35,767 nucleotides of DNA from Oscillospiraceae bacterium (GCA_017631155.1 JAGBTV010000015.1:1-35767), one strand, 5' to 3'. Numbered from the stretch's first letter, positions 5,895-15,540 are shown. Notes: generated from the letters alone by a model not told the origin. Numbers and translations are program-made.

Positions 5895-8228
5895 TTACTC
5901 ATAGTCTTCAAGAATCCATTGTACATCTGTAAAGTCACTAAGATTTTCACGGATGTACTTGTTAAATCTATACCACAAATGATCTGCGATTGCTTTGTAG
6001 CCTGTTGCGGTAGAATGTGCCACATTCCAAAGGGCAGTATATTCACTGCTTCCAAAGTAACTATCCCCTTCAAGGTCAATCAAATGTGCATTGTCGTACA
6101 TATCTACAATGTCACGAATCGCAACATTGAAAGTATTTGCAGGGTCGCTCTGTGTCGAAGGCATTGTCAAACAGAAAATTTTACATCTAGGGGATTTTGC
6201 AAGCAACGAAGCAATGATTTTGCTGTAATTTCCGTAGAAAGTATCTGCGTTGCTGTCCTCGTTGCCGATTGTTACATCCGCAGAAGTGCCTAGATAGTTC
6301 GTGCCAAGCGAAGACTTGTCATTCACACCAAGTCCGATGATATAACAGTCGCAAGGATTTGCGGATTGCATGGCTGATAATCCCCATTCAGCAGTAAGCC
6401 AAGACCTTGTCGATGCTCCACCTTTGCTGAAAAGTGTCACAGGAATTCCATGTTCTCGTTCCATATACTTGCCCCAGCTGTAAGTAGGGCAATCTTTTGT
6501 AGCAGTATCGCCGGATGCGTTTTTGTAGTTCACAGCTCCGCTTGCAAGGCTGTCACCAATAACGCCAACATTGACAAAAGAAAATACATCATTTGTTGTT
6601 TTTCCGTCTGCGATTTCGTCCATTCGCCTGCCAATGTCACGCAAAGCAGAAGATATATCTGTTGTAATTACCGGGGTGCTTGTTGGGTATATATCCGTAT
6701 CTTTAGCATTTTTGGTAATACGAAGATATACCTTTGATTCTGTTGTGGTATATGTCACAGTTTGGCTTTCTGTTGTTCCTATTGCAATGACTTCAAGGCA
6801 AGTATCACCCTGCTCGTTCCATCGGGAAAGTACTGCAACAGCATTTTCATCCGTTACCGCTGAATCAAAAGTGATTGTATCTCCAAAAGAAAGTGGAAAC
6901 GGGTCAGTTGTTTCGTATAAGGGATGCGGGCTGTAGAACACGCCTCCCTTACTCACATATCCCTTATTTGGGTATTCCACTCCCAGAGTATAGCCACCTA
7001 GACTATGTTCTATGTCGCCCACTCGACCATCCAAGTCTGCAATATCCTTTTGCATAGTATCAAAAGGACAGCGCACCATGTAGGTTACTGCTACGGACTT
7101 GTTAGAGCAAATAGCATACTGCCCATCCTCTTGAGCCGTGTATTCAAAGATATGTTCATCACTATCTGTTGAAATAATAAGGGGTGCATAGGTGACATTC
7201 GTGTTGTCATATTTTGAAAGTATGGCAACATTAGTTGCATATCCCATTGCATTAAAGCGGATTACTTGCCCAGCTTTTACTGTAATGGGTGTGTAGATAC
7301 AAAAAGCGGCAGCGGCTTCCACTCTTCCGTTCGAGTAGTAAACATATTTACCGTCCTCATCAACTTCCGGGGCGGTGTATGGCGTAACGATTGCACCCAA
7401 CGCATCAGCCGCACCAATATTCTCCCTCGCCTGTGCTTTCTGTTCTTCGGTTAGGGTTTGGGGCAGGTATGATACCAACGCGTTCTGCTCCAGCAACTCT
7501 GAACCGAAAGTGGTTTCATAGGCTATTCTTCCATCAGTATAAATATTTATGTTGAAAACATCAAATTCTGTGGGATAACCGGTTTTGGAAAAAACCGCCA
7601 TACTTGGATTTGCACTTTTCAATGAGATAAACTCGTCCTCAAGGCGATCTGTATGGTGATAAACAACCGTTTTTTTGTCCTGTATAGCATTATAGATTTC
7701 CAACGCAGTATGTGTTGCCATATTGCCTTCATCAAGACCAACTATAATAGAAGCAACACCACCTTCTTCGGCTCTATTAGCTGCCTCTTCGGCTCTATTA
7801 GCTGCCTCTTCGGCTTTTTTCTGTGCGGCAAGAAAAGCGTTGTAATAAGCCATTGCAGCTTCGCTATCTGCGCCAGGAATAGCCTCGACATAATACGGAA
7901 TGTTCCAAAGGCCAATTTGAGATCCGTTAGTACCGTTCATTACAAGGCACATCTCATGTTCTCCAGCGTTATTAAGCATCTGGTAGATCAGTTCCACGGT
8001 TACTGTATTACCATCAACGCTAAAGGCGTTTTTCCCGTCGATAGCGGTGTAGTTTCCTTCGCCGCTCTTTCCGGAGTACCAAACAGAAAATGAGACATCT
8101 GCAGGGATGGAATAATCCTCACCATTGTCTGTGACCTGCACACGGATCCTTGTTCCAACATTCCTCTGCTTGGCATATAGCAAAGGAACAACGCCTTTTT
8201 TGGTAATATCTAAATTAAATGTTTGCAT
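5895..8228 (-). CDS. Baseplate/tail-fibre protein with C-terminal SGNH hydrolase
   Basis: The product has 777 residues. The N-terminal about 130 residues (MQTFNLDITKKG to WNIPYYVE) resemble the BppU-type baseplate attachment domain. An Ala/Glu coiled coil follows, encoded by a 21-bp tandem repeat, then a fibre region including a TLTEEQKAQARENIGA tail-fibre motif. The C-terminus (about 550-760) is an SGNH/GDSL hydrolase: GDS at 558-560, GLGVND with Asn636, and His738. The usual Asp three residues before the His is Asn735. SGNH domains on fibres commonly remove acetyl groups from cell-surface glycans, so this is the likely receptor-binding and processing protein. AGGAGG precedes the ATG at 8228. 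Confidence 0.88.
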   Translation of the reverse strand: MQTFNLDITKKGVVPLLYAKQRNVGTRIRVQVTDNGEDYSIPADVSFSVWYSGKSGEGNYTAIDGKNAFSVDGNTVTVELIYQMLNNAGEHEMCLVMNGTNGSQIGLWNIPYYVEAIPGADSEAAMAYYNAFLAAQKKAEEAANRAEEAANRAEEGGVASIIVGLDEGNMATHTALEIYNAIQDKKTVVYHHTDRLEDEFISLKSANPSMAVFSKTGYPTEFDVFNINIYTDGRIAYETTFGSELLEQNALVSYLPQTLTEEQKAQARENIGAADALGAIVTPYTAPEVDEDGKYVYYSNGRVEAAAAFCIYTPITVKAGQVIRFNAMGYATNVAILSKYDNTNVTYAPLIISTDSDEHIFEYTAQEDGQYAICSNKSVAVTYMVRCPFDTMQKDIADLDGRVGDIEHSLGGYTLGVEYPNKGYVSKGGVFYSPHPLYETTDPFPLSFGDTITFDSAVTDENAVAVLSRWNEQGDTCLEVIAIGTTESQTVTYTTTESKVYLRITKNAKDTDIYPTSTPVITTDISSALRDIGRRMDEIADGKTTNDVFSFVNVGVIGDSLASGAVNYKNASGDTATKDCPTYSWGKYMEREHGIPVTLFSKGGASTRSWLTAEWGLSAMQSANPCDCYIIGLGVNDKSSLGTNYLGTSADVTIGNEDSNADTFYGNYSKIIASLLAKSPRCKIFCLTMPSTQSDPANTFNVAIRDIVDMYDNAHLIDLEGDSYFGSSEYTALWNVAHSTATGYKAIADHLWYRFNKYIRENLSDFTDVQWILEDYE
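7766..7815 (-). repeat. 21-bp in-frame tandem repeat in the fibre gene
   Basis: Two exact 21-bp units (7766-7786 and 7787-7807) and an 8-base start of a third encode repeated A-A-N-R-A-E-E heptads. Unit number may vary by slippage, changing coiled-coil length seven residues at a time. Confidence 0.9.
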
Positions 8229-8242
8229 AGTTGTTCCTCCTG

Positions 8243-9874
8243 TTAGTATGCAACGAAGAAATCTTCCGTTTGGGTGTTTCCGTTCTCGTCTTTATAGTGA
8301 ATGGTTTTTTTACCTAACCTACCTGCTCCTTGATTTGTCATCATCCACAACTCGTTATCGATTATGAAGAAGCCCCCCTTTAAAGAGCCTCCTGCATCGC
8401 GAAGTGCAAACAACGGCCCACCTTCTCCACTGAGTGAGCCAAAGCGTATTGTGCCTTTATTTTGCGGAGCATAATAAATCAACTGGCCATCTTTAATTGA
8501 TACGCCGCCGGAGCTTCCAGCGGCCTCAAATGTACCTGTGTCCAGATCGAAGTACGACCTTTTGTCATATGACTGCAAACGACCGGACACGATGTTATCT
8601 GCAATAAGATTCTTAATGGTGACAATTGCTGCATCCAGCACACCGGCCAGAATAGCTGTGGCCTTAATGGCTAGCTTGCCGTTGTTTGTCATGTAGATGG
8701 CGTCGTCTGTCTCGTTCGTAAGCCGTTTGAGTACTTCCATCTGATCCAGAGTCTCATTCAGATCATCGGTATACTTCTTGGCCTCCTCCAGAGAAATCCC
8801 GGAGTATGTCTTCGCCTTGATCTCCACGCGCTTGATCTGCCGACTGACAGAACCTGCACGTTCCTCCGTTTCCGCCTGTCCGTTAGCAGTGACGCGGGTA
8901 ATGATACCGCCATCATATTCATGGGTAATACCCATAATCGGCACCTCGTAGGATGTTCCGGCCATGTCCTCCATGGTGATGATGTCGCCTGCATCGAGCA
9001 GCGGATTACCGAGGAAAGACAGCTCCTCCACCGGTGCATAAGAGAAACCTTGCAACTTCTCCCACAGGTTTGAAAGGATCAAATTGTTCATCCAGATGCT
9101 TTCCAGGTAAATTCCCTGCTTAGCAGCGGTGTCGCCCATGATCATGGTCAATTCAGTGATCTCATTGAAGCACTTGATCCACTGGACAGTGAATGTGTAT
9201 TCCGCCTTCATCATACCGCCGTCATAATAATCGTCCGCGGTGACCTTCTGATCTGTTTTGCTGAAGGTGCTGATGCGGAGCACGCCGGCGCGATCCACAT
9301 GAGCAAATCCGCCGTAAAGCGCAGCAATGAAGCCGATGATTTGACGTTCCGTGAAGCCATCGGGCGAAGTGTGCAGCATGATGTGTTCCAGGCTGGATGT
9401 ATCCACCGTCACACCCCGGCGCTCACAGAGATCTGTCAAAAATGCCGTGGAGGCAACTCCGGTATCTGCACCAAAGTCATATCCATCTAGAGGCTCGTAC
9501 TCCTTTTCGAACTTTGCAGCCAGTGCATCGCAGGCCTTCACTGTTAGCCGGTCGTCATCGGCAAGCGGCTCTGTCACATAGTACACGCCCATAGGTATCC
9601 ACTCTGTGCCGTAGGACAGATCCAACCCCAGCTCCACTTCGATCTGCTGACCATGCTCTATGATCGGCACTTTGGATTTCTCCAGAGTAATCTCAACCGA
9701 TCCCGCCACAGCACCGCCAAGGGTAAAAGCGTCCGTTTCGCCATTGGTGCCGCCACGGAATACGATATCTTGAATGACATCTCCCTGAATAGTCTGTAAG
9801 CCATCCAGAGTCAACCTCGCCACATAGGGCTGTGTTTTCATTGCATTCGCAAAAGAATCAGATACAATGTACAT
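8243..9874 (-). CDS. Tail hub / tail-associated protein
   Basis: The product has 543 residues. The first about 330 residues are beta-rich and resemble prophage tail hub (Tal/gp44-like) proteins, including the MGVYYVTEPLADDDRLTV segment. A helix (about 340-400) and a C-terminal domain (about 440-540) with a KGTIRFGSLSGEGGPLFAL region follow. It lies in the canonical Tal position, between distal tail protein and fibre. No lytic or peptidase active site is obvious. The ATG at 9874 has GGTGAGG upstream. A GTG at 9883 would be too close to the ribosome site. Confidence 0.82.
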   Translation of the reverse strand: MYIVSDSFANAMKTQPYVARLTLDGLQTIQGDVIQDIVFRGGTNGETDAFTLGGAVAGSVEITLEKSKVPIIEHGQQIEVELGLDLSYGTEWIPMGVYYVTEPLADDDRLTVKACDALAAKFEKEYEPLDGYDFGADTGVASTAFLTDLCERRGVTVDTSSLEHIMLHTSPDGFTERQIIGFIAALYGGFAHVDRAGVLRISTFSKTDQKVTADDYYDGGMMKAEYTFTVQWIKCFNEITELTMIMGDTAAKQGIYLESIWMNNLILSNLWEKLQGFSYAPVEELSFLGNPLLDAGDIITMEDMAGTSYEVPIMGITHEYDGGIITRVTANGQAETEERAGSVSRQIKRVEIKAKTYSGISLEEAKKYTDDLNETLDQMEVLKRLTNETDDAIYMTNNGKLAIKATAILAGVLDAAIVTIKNLIADNIVSGRLQSYDKRSYFDLDTGTFEAAGSSGGVSIKDGQLIYYAPQNKGTIRFGSLSGEGGPLFALRDAGGSLKGGFFIIDNELWMMTNQGAGRLGKKTIHYKDENGNTQTEDFFVAY

Positions 9875-9879
9875 TTTCC

Positions 9880-10260
9880 TCACCTTTCTATTGCATCAAC
9901 GGTGGCTCCGTTGTCTTTCCACTCACCATTGATCCACACCCACTCCGTAAAAGATGGAGTACCAAAGTAGCACTCCATCTCCCAGAGAGAACCGTCAGGG
10001 CGACGGATACGCAGCGTGTGAAACGGCTTGTCCTTATTGCTGATCAGGGATTCAAGTATTTCCTGCTCATGCTGAGAAAGAGGTGGCCACTTAATGGAGT
10101 ATGTTTGCTTGATTGCCTTGATTGTTCCCTGCATTTGCTGGGATGCCGTTCTGCCGGTGTTCTTTGACCAAATCTTTTCCGCTTTGCGGGTTATACCTCC
10201 CACAAGGGGGGATCTGACGCGAACACCATCGATCTCCAATTCAATGGGATTCCGAAACAC
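9880..10260 (-). CDS. Distal tail / tail-tip protein
   Basis: The product has 126 residues. It begins with an EIDGVRVR strand and ends in a YFGTPSFTEWVWINGEWKDN region, as I recall from small proteins found directly after tape measure genes (DUF6711-like). The role as adaptor between tube and hub is inferred from position. The start is GTG at 10260, preceded by AAGGAGGTGGA. It lies 12 bases after the tape measure stop. Confidence 0.65.
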   Translation of the reverse strand: MFRNPIELEIDGVRVRSPLVGGITRKAEKIWSKNTGRTASQQMQGTIKAIKQTYSIKWPPLSQHEQEILESLISNKDKPFHTLRIRRPDGSLWEMECYFGTPSFTEWVWINGEWKDNGATVDAIER

Positions 10261-10272
10261 TACTCCACCTCC

Positions 10273-13077
10273 TTACACATGGATAGGGCACACGCCGTTT
10301 TCCCGGGTGAGCTGATTGATGTCCTTGACGATGTACTCAGTAATCTTGCGGTTGCCGAGGTAGAACTGGAATGTGGCAGATCCGCCACCGTTGCCGCCGG
10401 AGGTGTTGCACATTTTTGAGGTCAATTTAGACGCCAACAAATCAATCCACTCGGTGTGTTTCTGCAAAGGTACAACAGCTTCGGTGCCGTCTTCGCCGAC
10501 AGTTAAGTTTGTAGCCTTGCTGACAATCGTTCCTTTTGCAGCCCGCGGAAGCTTCACTTCCGGAATGGTAGGAATGGACAGGTCAAGTCCCACTTTCTCG
10601 CCTAGTGACAAAAACTCATTGAGGCCACCCAGAAGCTTGTTGATGCCACGAATGATGGAATTGACCATTCCCTCCACTACATCGACCACGCTGTTTCTGA
10701 GGCTCTTGAAGCCGTTAACAAACGGTGTGATTACATGCTGATTGATCCAGTTGCTGATACCGCACAGGCCGTCCAGAATGCCACCAAGGAAGCCACCGAT
10801 AACATGGCCGCCCAAGCCGGACATCAACTTGCTGGGGCTGTGGATGTCAAACAGGCTCTTAAACCCGTTGACGAAGGGATCAACAACATTTTCCTTCAGC
10901 CAGTTTCCGATGTTGACAAATACATCACCGATGCCGCGGAGCAGACCATCGATGGTAAACTTGCCGTCTTCGTAGGCAACCTCTTCCCACCATGCAACCA
11001 CGGATGCCCAGGCGTCTTTGATTAAGCCCCAAATAAAGAGGGACAATCCTGCAAGGGCTGCACCCACGCCTTCACAAAGAGTAGATACAATTCCGCTCCA
11101 ATCAATGCTGGATATAAGAGTAGCCAGACTCTCTCCCAGTTTCAGCCAATCTGTGCCCTTGATCCAGGCGGTTACCTTTCCAAATCCGGATTTTACAAAT
11201 GTACTGAGAGATGTACCGACAACTTTCCAGTCAGTTTCCTGTATCCAACCGGTTATGAGGGACGGCATCATCAAGAAGAAATTTGCCACATTTTCCCCAG
11301 CCGTGTTCCAATCGATTGCACTGAAGGCATCGGTCATTTGGCGGCCGAGTGTTCCTCCGATCGCTCGGAAGTCAATGCCGCTCAGCAGGCTGTGCAAGGT
11401 GGTCATAACGGCATTGCCCACATCGCCGATTTTGCTGCCGATAGCAGAGTTATCCAGCGCAGAAAACACGCTGTTAATGCCATCAGCAAAGGTGTTGCCG
11501 AGCGTTTTCCAATCGCCGGCCATAAAAGCCGATTTTAGCTTCATCAGCCAATCCGTGAGCTTCGTCACAAGAGCGGACTGTTCTCCGCCTTGGGCCGCGC
11601 TGGAGGAAGTGGATTCCGATTCACTATCGGATTCCTTGTTGATCTGATCAAAGCCGTACGTATTCAGTTCTTCTGTGGCACTCTCGATCTTCTTGGAGGT
11701 AGCGGCTATGTCACCGAACAGGGATTTGAAAATAGAATTGATTCCGTTGGAAACCGCCGTCACGATCGGCATAAGGCGCTGCATTGCAGCCACCACAATA
11801 TTGATCGCTGGTGCAAGTGCTTCACCTAACTGTGTTTTCATCGTCTCGATCGTCTTGTTCAGTTCCTCATTTTGGGAAACATAGTTTGAGATAATAGATC
11901 TCATTTGGCCAAAGAGACCAGAAGCCACACGCATGCCCAAGGATGCAATTCCGATGTTCCGAATGGAACGCACCATCTTCGACAAACCACCTGTGCTTGC
12001 GCTGGTACTCCTGCCGATATTCCGCAGTTTACCAGACAAGGATGCAATTCCGCGCCCAGCAGCGCCGGCCAGGCCTTTTAGGCCGCCCCACAGGTTCTTA
12101 ACACCTGTGCCGGCTGCCTGTGCTGCAGATTTTCCGATATTCTTTAGACCCGATAAAATCCGCCCAGGAATTTCAGGTATGGAACGGATAGCAGTTGATA
12201 TGCGGTTAAAGCCGCCTGCAATCCCTCGCAACATGTTTGCTGGGATCTGTTTGACGCTTCTTCCGATTCGCACCAACCGATTTGCAATGCCGGCACTAGG
12301 ATCCTTCTGTACAACATCCTGGAACGCTCTTCCGATACCTAAGAATGCCGTTCCGGCGTTCTTAGCCTCTTTCTTAATAAGAGACCATGCAGATACGCCT
12401 ACGCCCATTCTCTGAAGTTTGTTTTTAGTTTCATTCACAATCGCCTGTGTAGTGCGAAGTTCGTTCTCTGTTGCAATGATCTTCTGCTGCAGTTGCTCCA
12501 TGCCTTGGGCAGAAGCATAGCCAATGTTGGAAGATCCTACTGCATCCGCGACTCGGTCAAGATCTGCCAGACGAGCCTGGGCAAAGCGAGATTTCTCCGC
12601 CAGTTGGTTCAACTCCGCTTGCAAAGCTACCGTTCGCTTTGAATTTGCTGTTTTTGGATTGCTGGTTAGTGCGTTAAGCTCTGCCTCCAGTTTCCGCCTC
12701 TTAGATTCGATAACTGTCAGCGATTTCTCCGCATCCACTACCAACTCAGAAAGCGGCTTTGTAAGGTCCAGTCCTGATGTGGCATTTTTGACGGTATCAT
12801 AAATGCCCGTCAGCCGACTGATTTCATCCTTCAGGCGGCTGACATTTTGAGATGCGGTCTGATGCGCACTCTTGGTCTGCGTCACTTGGGCTGTATATTC
12901 CCTAATTGACGGCACAGAAGATGCAAAGGTCTCACGAATGGATTTTTTTGTCTGTGCAGATGATTTTTTTATGCTTTTTTCAGCGCTTGCACCGGCGTTG
13001 CTGGCATCCTTAAAGCCTTTTACTGCACCGCTTGCATCGCCGCCAATTCTTACAAACAGGTTTCTGACTGCTCCCAT
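10273..13077 (-). CDS. Tail tape measure protein
   Basis: The product has 934 residues. It has an N-terminal coiled-coil region (about 1-230) with many Lys, Ser and Gln, a Gly/Ala/Ile-rich region with repeated SGLKNIG and SGKLRNIG elements, hydrophobic segments in the middle and C-terminal thirds, and a Gly-rich end. The protein sets tail length and is carried into the cell envelope. At about 0.15 nm per residue it predicts a tail of roughly 140 nm, a siphovirus. Start and preceding stop share a base at 13077. Confidence 0.95.
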   Translation of the reverse strand: MGAVRNLFVRIGGDASGAVKGFKDASNAGASAEKSIKKSSAQTKKSIRETFASSVPSIREYTAQVTQTKSAHQTASQNVSRLKDEISRLTGIYDTVKNATSGLDLTKPLSELVVDAEKSLTVIESKRRKLEAELNALTSNPKTANSKRTVALQAELNQLAEKSRFAQARLADLDRVADAVGSSNIGYASAQGMEQLQQKIIATENELRTTQAIVNETKNKLQRMGVGVSAWSLIKKEAKNAGTAFLGIGRAFQDVVQKDPSAGIANRLVRIGRSVKQIPANMLRGIAGGFNRISTAIRSIPEIPGRILSGLKNIGKSAAQAAGTGVKNLWGGLKGLAGAAGRGIASLSGKLRNIGRSTSASTGGLSKMVRSIRNIGIASLGMRVASGLFGQMRSIISNYVSQNEELNKTIETMKTQLGEALAPAINIVVAAMQRLMPIVTAVSNGINSIFKSLFGDIAATSKKIESATEELNTYGFDQINKESDSESESTSSSAAQGGEQSALVTKLTDWLMKLKSAFMAGDWKTLGNTFADGINSVFSALDNSAIGSKIGDVGNAVMTTLHSLLSGIDFRAIGGTLGRQMTDAFSAIDWNTAGENVANFFLMMPSLITGWIQETDWKVVGTSLSTFVKSGFGKVTAWIKGTDWLKLGESLATLISSIDWSGIVSTLCEGVGAALAGLSLFIWGLIKDAWASVVAWWEEVAYEDGKFTIDGLLRGIGDVFVNIGNWLKENVVDPFVNGFKSLFDIHSPSKLMSGLGGHVIGGFLGGILDGLCGISNWINQHVITPFVNGFKSLRNSVVDVVEGMVNSIIRGINKLLGGLNEFLSLGEKVGLDLSIPTIPEVKLPRAAKGTIVSKATNLTVGEDGTEAVVPLQKHTEWIDLLASKLTSKMCNTSGGNGGGSATFQFYLGNRKITEYIVKDINQLTRENGVCPIHV

Positions 13078-13388
13078 CAGCTTTCCTCCTCTCCTCCAAA
13101 AATTTTGTTCAATGCTCTAACTTTGGCATACATAGCATCGTCAGACATGGTGCCGGCTTCCGCCTGCTCCACATCAAATCCCGGGAAGGATTCCGCAAAT
13201 CCTTTGATATCGCCGCCTGCCAGCACTGCAGGCAAGGAATGCACCAAAAGGACGGTGGCATTATACAGTGCCACCGCCCTTTTCTTGGCTCTATCATTTT
13301 CCCGCTGCATGTACGCATTCACGATCTCACACCCCTCTCCCCAGGTCCAGTCCCAGGAATCCAAGGGGCTGACCCCCGCCATGTGCAT
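13077..13388 (-). CDS. Tail assembly chaperone, second (T-type) reading frame
   Basis: The product has 103 residues from the ATG at 13388, with VSPLDSWDWTWGEGCEIVNAYMQREN, typical of the second frame of Gram-positive tail chaperones. No ribosome site precedes this ATG. The same frame is open upstream to 13463 and encodes DADPLTIDDLRHRM, which looks like conserved protein. It overlaps the end of the first chaperone gene in the -1 frame. I therefore infer a -1 frameshift fusion, as in lambda G-GT, although no classical slippery heptamer is found. The frame ends next to the tape measure gene, as expected. Confidence 0.8.
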   Translation of the reverse strand: MHMAGVSPLDSWDWTWGEGCEIVNAYMQRENDRAKKRAVALYNATVLLVHSLPAVLAGGDIKGFAESFPGFDVEQAEAGTMSDDAMYAKVRALNKIFGGEEES

Positions 13389-13411
13389 TCTGTGCCGGAG
13401 GTCATCGATCG

Positions 13412-13879
13412 TTAAAGGGTCGGCATCTCCATCCGAGGGCGGTCCGAGCCTTCGTCGCCCTCCTCATCTTTGGAAAGGTCAGGGAAAGGATCTTCCTCTT
13501 CAATCAGCTGATCAAAACTGCGGGTCATACGGCGCTCCACAGCACGCTGAACCTTCTTGCGCTCATCTTCGTTGATCAAGCCAGCATTGTGTGCGATGTT
13601 CAGTACCAGCTCCATGAAGTCACCGGTGCCGCATTTGCCGTCATCCACCAACCGATCATACAACTCTGCGCCATCGCAGGTGGGATTCTCGTTTCCGCTC
13701 CAAGAGAGCGCTTCTGTGAGCAGGGCTTCCATATCACCGGGATCATCCACGGCACCCATCACCAATGCCATGATGGGCACATCCGGGTTCTTCGCTTGCA
13801 GGTTCTTCTGACCTGCCAGTGTCAGCCGGAGTTTGAACTCGTCACCGCCGGCTTTAACAATGTAACTTTTTCTAGCCAT
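13412..13879 (-). CDS. Tail assembly chaperone, first (G-type) reading frame
   Basis: The product has 155 residues with a compact N-terminal beta region (KSYIVKAGGDEFKLRLTLAGQK), a helical middle and an acidic C-terminus (DLSKDEEGDEGS). Size, acidity and position between tail tube and tape measure fit the lambda gpG role of binding the tape measure during tail assembly. It starts three bases after the tube gene stop. Confidence 0.85.
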   Translation of the reverse strand: MARKSYIVKAGGDEFKLRLTLAGQKNLQAKNPDVPIMALVMGAVDDPGDMEALLTEALSWSGNENPTCDGAELYDRLVDDGKCGTGDFMELVLNIAHNAGLINEDERKKVQRAVERRMTRSFDQLIEEEDPFPDLSKDEEGDEGSDRPRMEMPTL

Positions 13880-13882
13880 TGA

Positions 13883-14311
13883 TTATCCCTCCTGCTGTGC
13901 AGCTGCTTCGGTAGCAGCCAGCGTCGGCTTGCCGGTGACCTTGATGGACGAAGAGAACTTCACCGCGTCGCCAACAGCAGCACTGGTAGCAAATTTAGTG
14001 ACAATGCCCTTAAAGGTCCATGTTTTGCCGATCGTCTGCGGAAACACCACAGAGAAGTTGTGCTCTTCTTGGTCCTCCATGGCGGAATACATTGCTTCCT
14101 GACCCTTATCTGCACCATCCAGGAAGCCTTCCAGCGGCACTTCGCCACCGTCCTTAAAACCGCCCAGATATTCCTTGTAGCCAGTGGTATTGTCCAGAGC
14201 GGTCACATCCGTGGTCTCAGAAGAGATCTCCACGCCGCCGATGCTGGACAGGCCGCCAACGACCTGCTGATCAATGTTGAACTTGGTTCCAACGGATCTG
14301 GATTTTGCCAT
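13883..14311 (-). CDS. Major tail (tube) protein
   Basis: The product has 142 residues, mainly beta, with SIGGVEISSETTDVTALDNTTGYKEYL and a GGEVPLEGFL segment as in TP901-1/SPP1-type tube proteins. It polymerises into the tail tube. Its position between tail completion gene and chaperones is standard. The ATG at 14311 has a GGAGG site. Confidence 0.9.
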   Translation of the reverse strand: MAKSRSVGTKFNIDQQVVGGLSSIGGVEISSETTDVTALDNTTGYKEYLGGFKDGGEVPLEGFLDGADKGQEAMYSAMEDQEEHNFSVVFPQTIGKTWTFKGIVTKFATSAAVGDAVKFSSSIKVTGKPTLAATEAAAQQEG

Positions 14312-14313
14312 AA

Positions 14314-14721
14314 TTACATTTCCTCCTTGATTTGATATTGAATCGTTACTTTGTACGTCCTGCGGAACAAACGGACACGATCCTCATAAATATCTGGGGA
14401 AGCCATTGTAATAGTGACTTCCTCGATATACAGAGGCGCCTCCATGTGTTGCCGCAGGGATTGAATTGCTTTCTTGATCTGCTCTGCAAGCAGACGCATT
14501 TTGGTGTAAGTTCCATGCATGGCATGTACTTTATACATTGCTGTGCACAGACCGGTCCGTCCATCGATAGCATTGTCCTCGGATTCCTCTTGCTGCTCAA
14601 AAACCGCCAACGGACCTGTACTTTTCTGAATGTCCTGTATTGGACACACTCGGCCAGAGAGACCATCCACGGTTTCAAGCACCGCCACAAAAGTCTCCTC
14701 CAGCGACAATTTGTATTCCAT
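14314..14721 (-). CDS. Tail completion / terminator-like protein
   Basis: The product has 135 residues, starting MEYKLSLEET and ending in a RTYKVTIQYQIKEEM strand, with alternating strands and helices. Position directly before the tail tube gene fits the tail terminator that caps the tube. GGAGG precedes the ATG at 14721, two bases after the previous stop. An ORF extension to 14769 has no ribosome site. Confidence 0.65.
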   Translation of the reverse strand: MEYKLSLEETFVAVLETVDGLSGRVCPIQDIQKSTGPLAVFEQQEESEDNAIDGRTGLCTAMYKVHAMHGTYTKMRLLAEQIKKAIQSLRQHMEAPLYIEEVTITMASPDIYEDRVRLFRRTYKVTIQYQIKEEM

Positions 14722-14722
14722 A

Positions 14723-15226
14723 TCAGCCTCCATACTTCTTGGCGATCGTGTCCAGCAGGCTCTTGGCAATCAGATTCTTTGCTGTCTCACTTGCCACATC
14801 GGCACCGGTACGCATGTAGTGCTTTCCCGGCACCTTATTCATAGTCGCTTCGCCGCCATCGCTTCGCACATAGGTCATCCCGCCACCCGGTCGGCGCGTA
14901 AAATAACCGTACTCCTGAGAGGCCGGGTAGTACGCATATGGCGATTTGCTCCGAACAGGGTTTTGGATAGGCTTTTGAAAGATTGCGTTTTTTCCTCGCG
15001 CCGGCGTGACCTGATAAACAGCCTTCCCGCGAGTACGTGTTTTCTCCTTCACCAGAATCAATCCCTCGCGGAGCTCGCCAGTATCCACCGGTGCTTGGGT
15101 TTGAATTGCCTTTTGCACAACCTTAGCGCCCTTCTTGACAGCGTGGACCAGCTCCGACCCTTGCAGGTTTGATGCCAAACTGCTGCACGCGCGGACAAAA
15201 TTCTCAAAGCCTTCCACTTCCTTCAT
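14723..15226 (-). CDS. HK97 gp10-like head-tail joining protein
   Basis: The product has 167 residues. The N-terminal helical part contains AIQTQAPVDTGELREGL, a motif characteristic of the HK97 gp10 family, and the C-terminus has GKHYMRTGADVASETAKNLI. It takes part in joining head and tail. It overlaps the previous gene by four bases. Confidence 0.88.
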   Translation of the reverse strand: MKEVEGFENFVRACSSLASNLQGSELVHAVKKGAKVVQKAIQTQAPVDTGELREGLILVKEKTRTRGKAVYQVTPARGKNAIFQKPIQNPVRSKSPYAYYPASQEYGYFTRRPGGGMTYVRSDGGEATMNKVPGKHYMRTGADVASETAKNLIAKSLLDTIAKKYGG

Positions 15227-15540
15227 TGCACATGCTCCTCACACATGATGGTCAATCCTTCATTTCTTTCGTCCCAGTTAAGGACGGAGACGATGCGGAA
15301 TATCCTATCTTTGAGCTTGATTTGCATTTGGGGCGTGACCCCCGGACGGTAGCGGCAATAGATTTTGTGAGTAACCATCGTTTCACGGATCTGCGTCAAG
15401 AACTCCTTACCGGAAACCGGGCTGACTTGGGCCCAAACCGTGGCCACATCGAACCAGTCATCCTTATACCCCGCCAGCCTGTCCTTCTCTTCCGATGGGC
15501 GCTGGAAGGTAATCCGGTGTCTCATTTTTCCGATATTCAT
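15223..15540 (-). CDS. Head closure / head-tail joining protein
   Basis: The product has 105 residues. The pattern MRHRITFQRPSEEKD, GKEFLTQIRETMVTHKIYCRY, then IFRIVSVLNWDERNEGLTIMCEE is that of the SPP1 gp16 / Phage_H_T_join family of small beta-barrel stoppers. The ATG overlaps the upstream stop (ATGA). Confidence 0.9.
   Translation of the reverse strand: MNIGKMRHRITFQRPSEEKDRLAGYKDDWFDVATVWAQVSPVSGKEFLTQIRETMVTHKIYCRYRPGVTPQMQIKLKDRIFRIVSVLNWDERNEGLTIMCEEHVQ

Noticed and set aside
13417..13423. CCCTTTA heptamer at the chaperone overlap
   Set aside because: Its phase relative to the first chaperone frame is wrong for a -1 slip.
13481..13487. TTTCCCT as slippery site for the tail chaperone
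   Set aside because: It is in the right phase for a -1 slip, but the new frame meets TGA at once.
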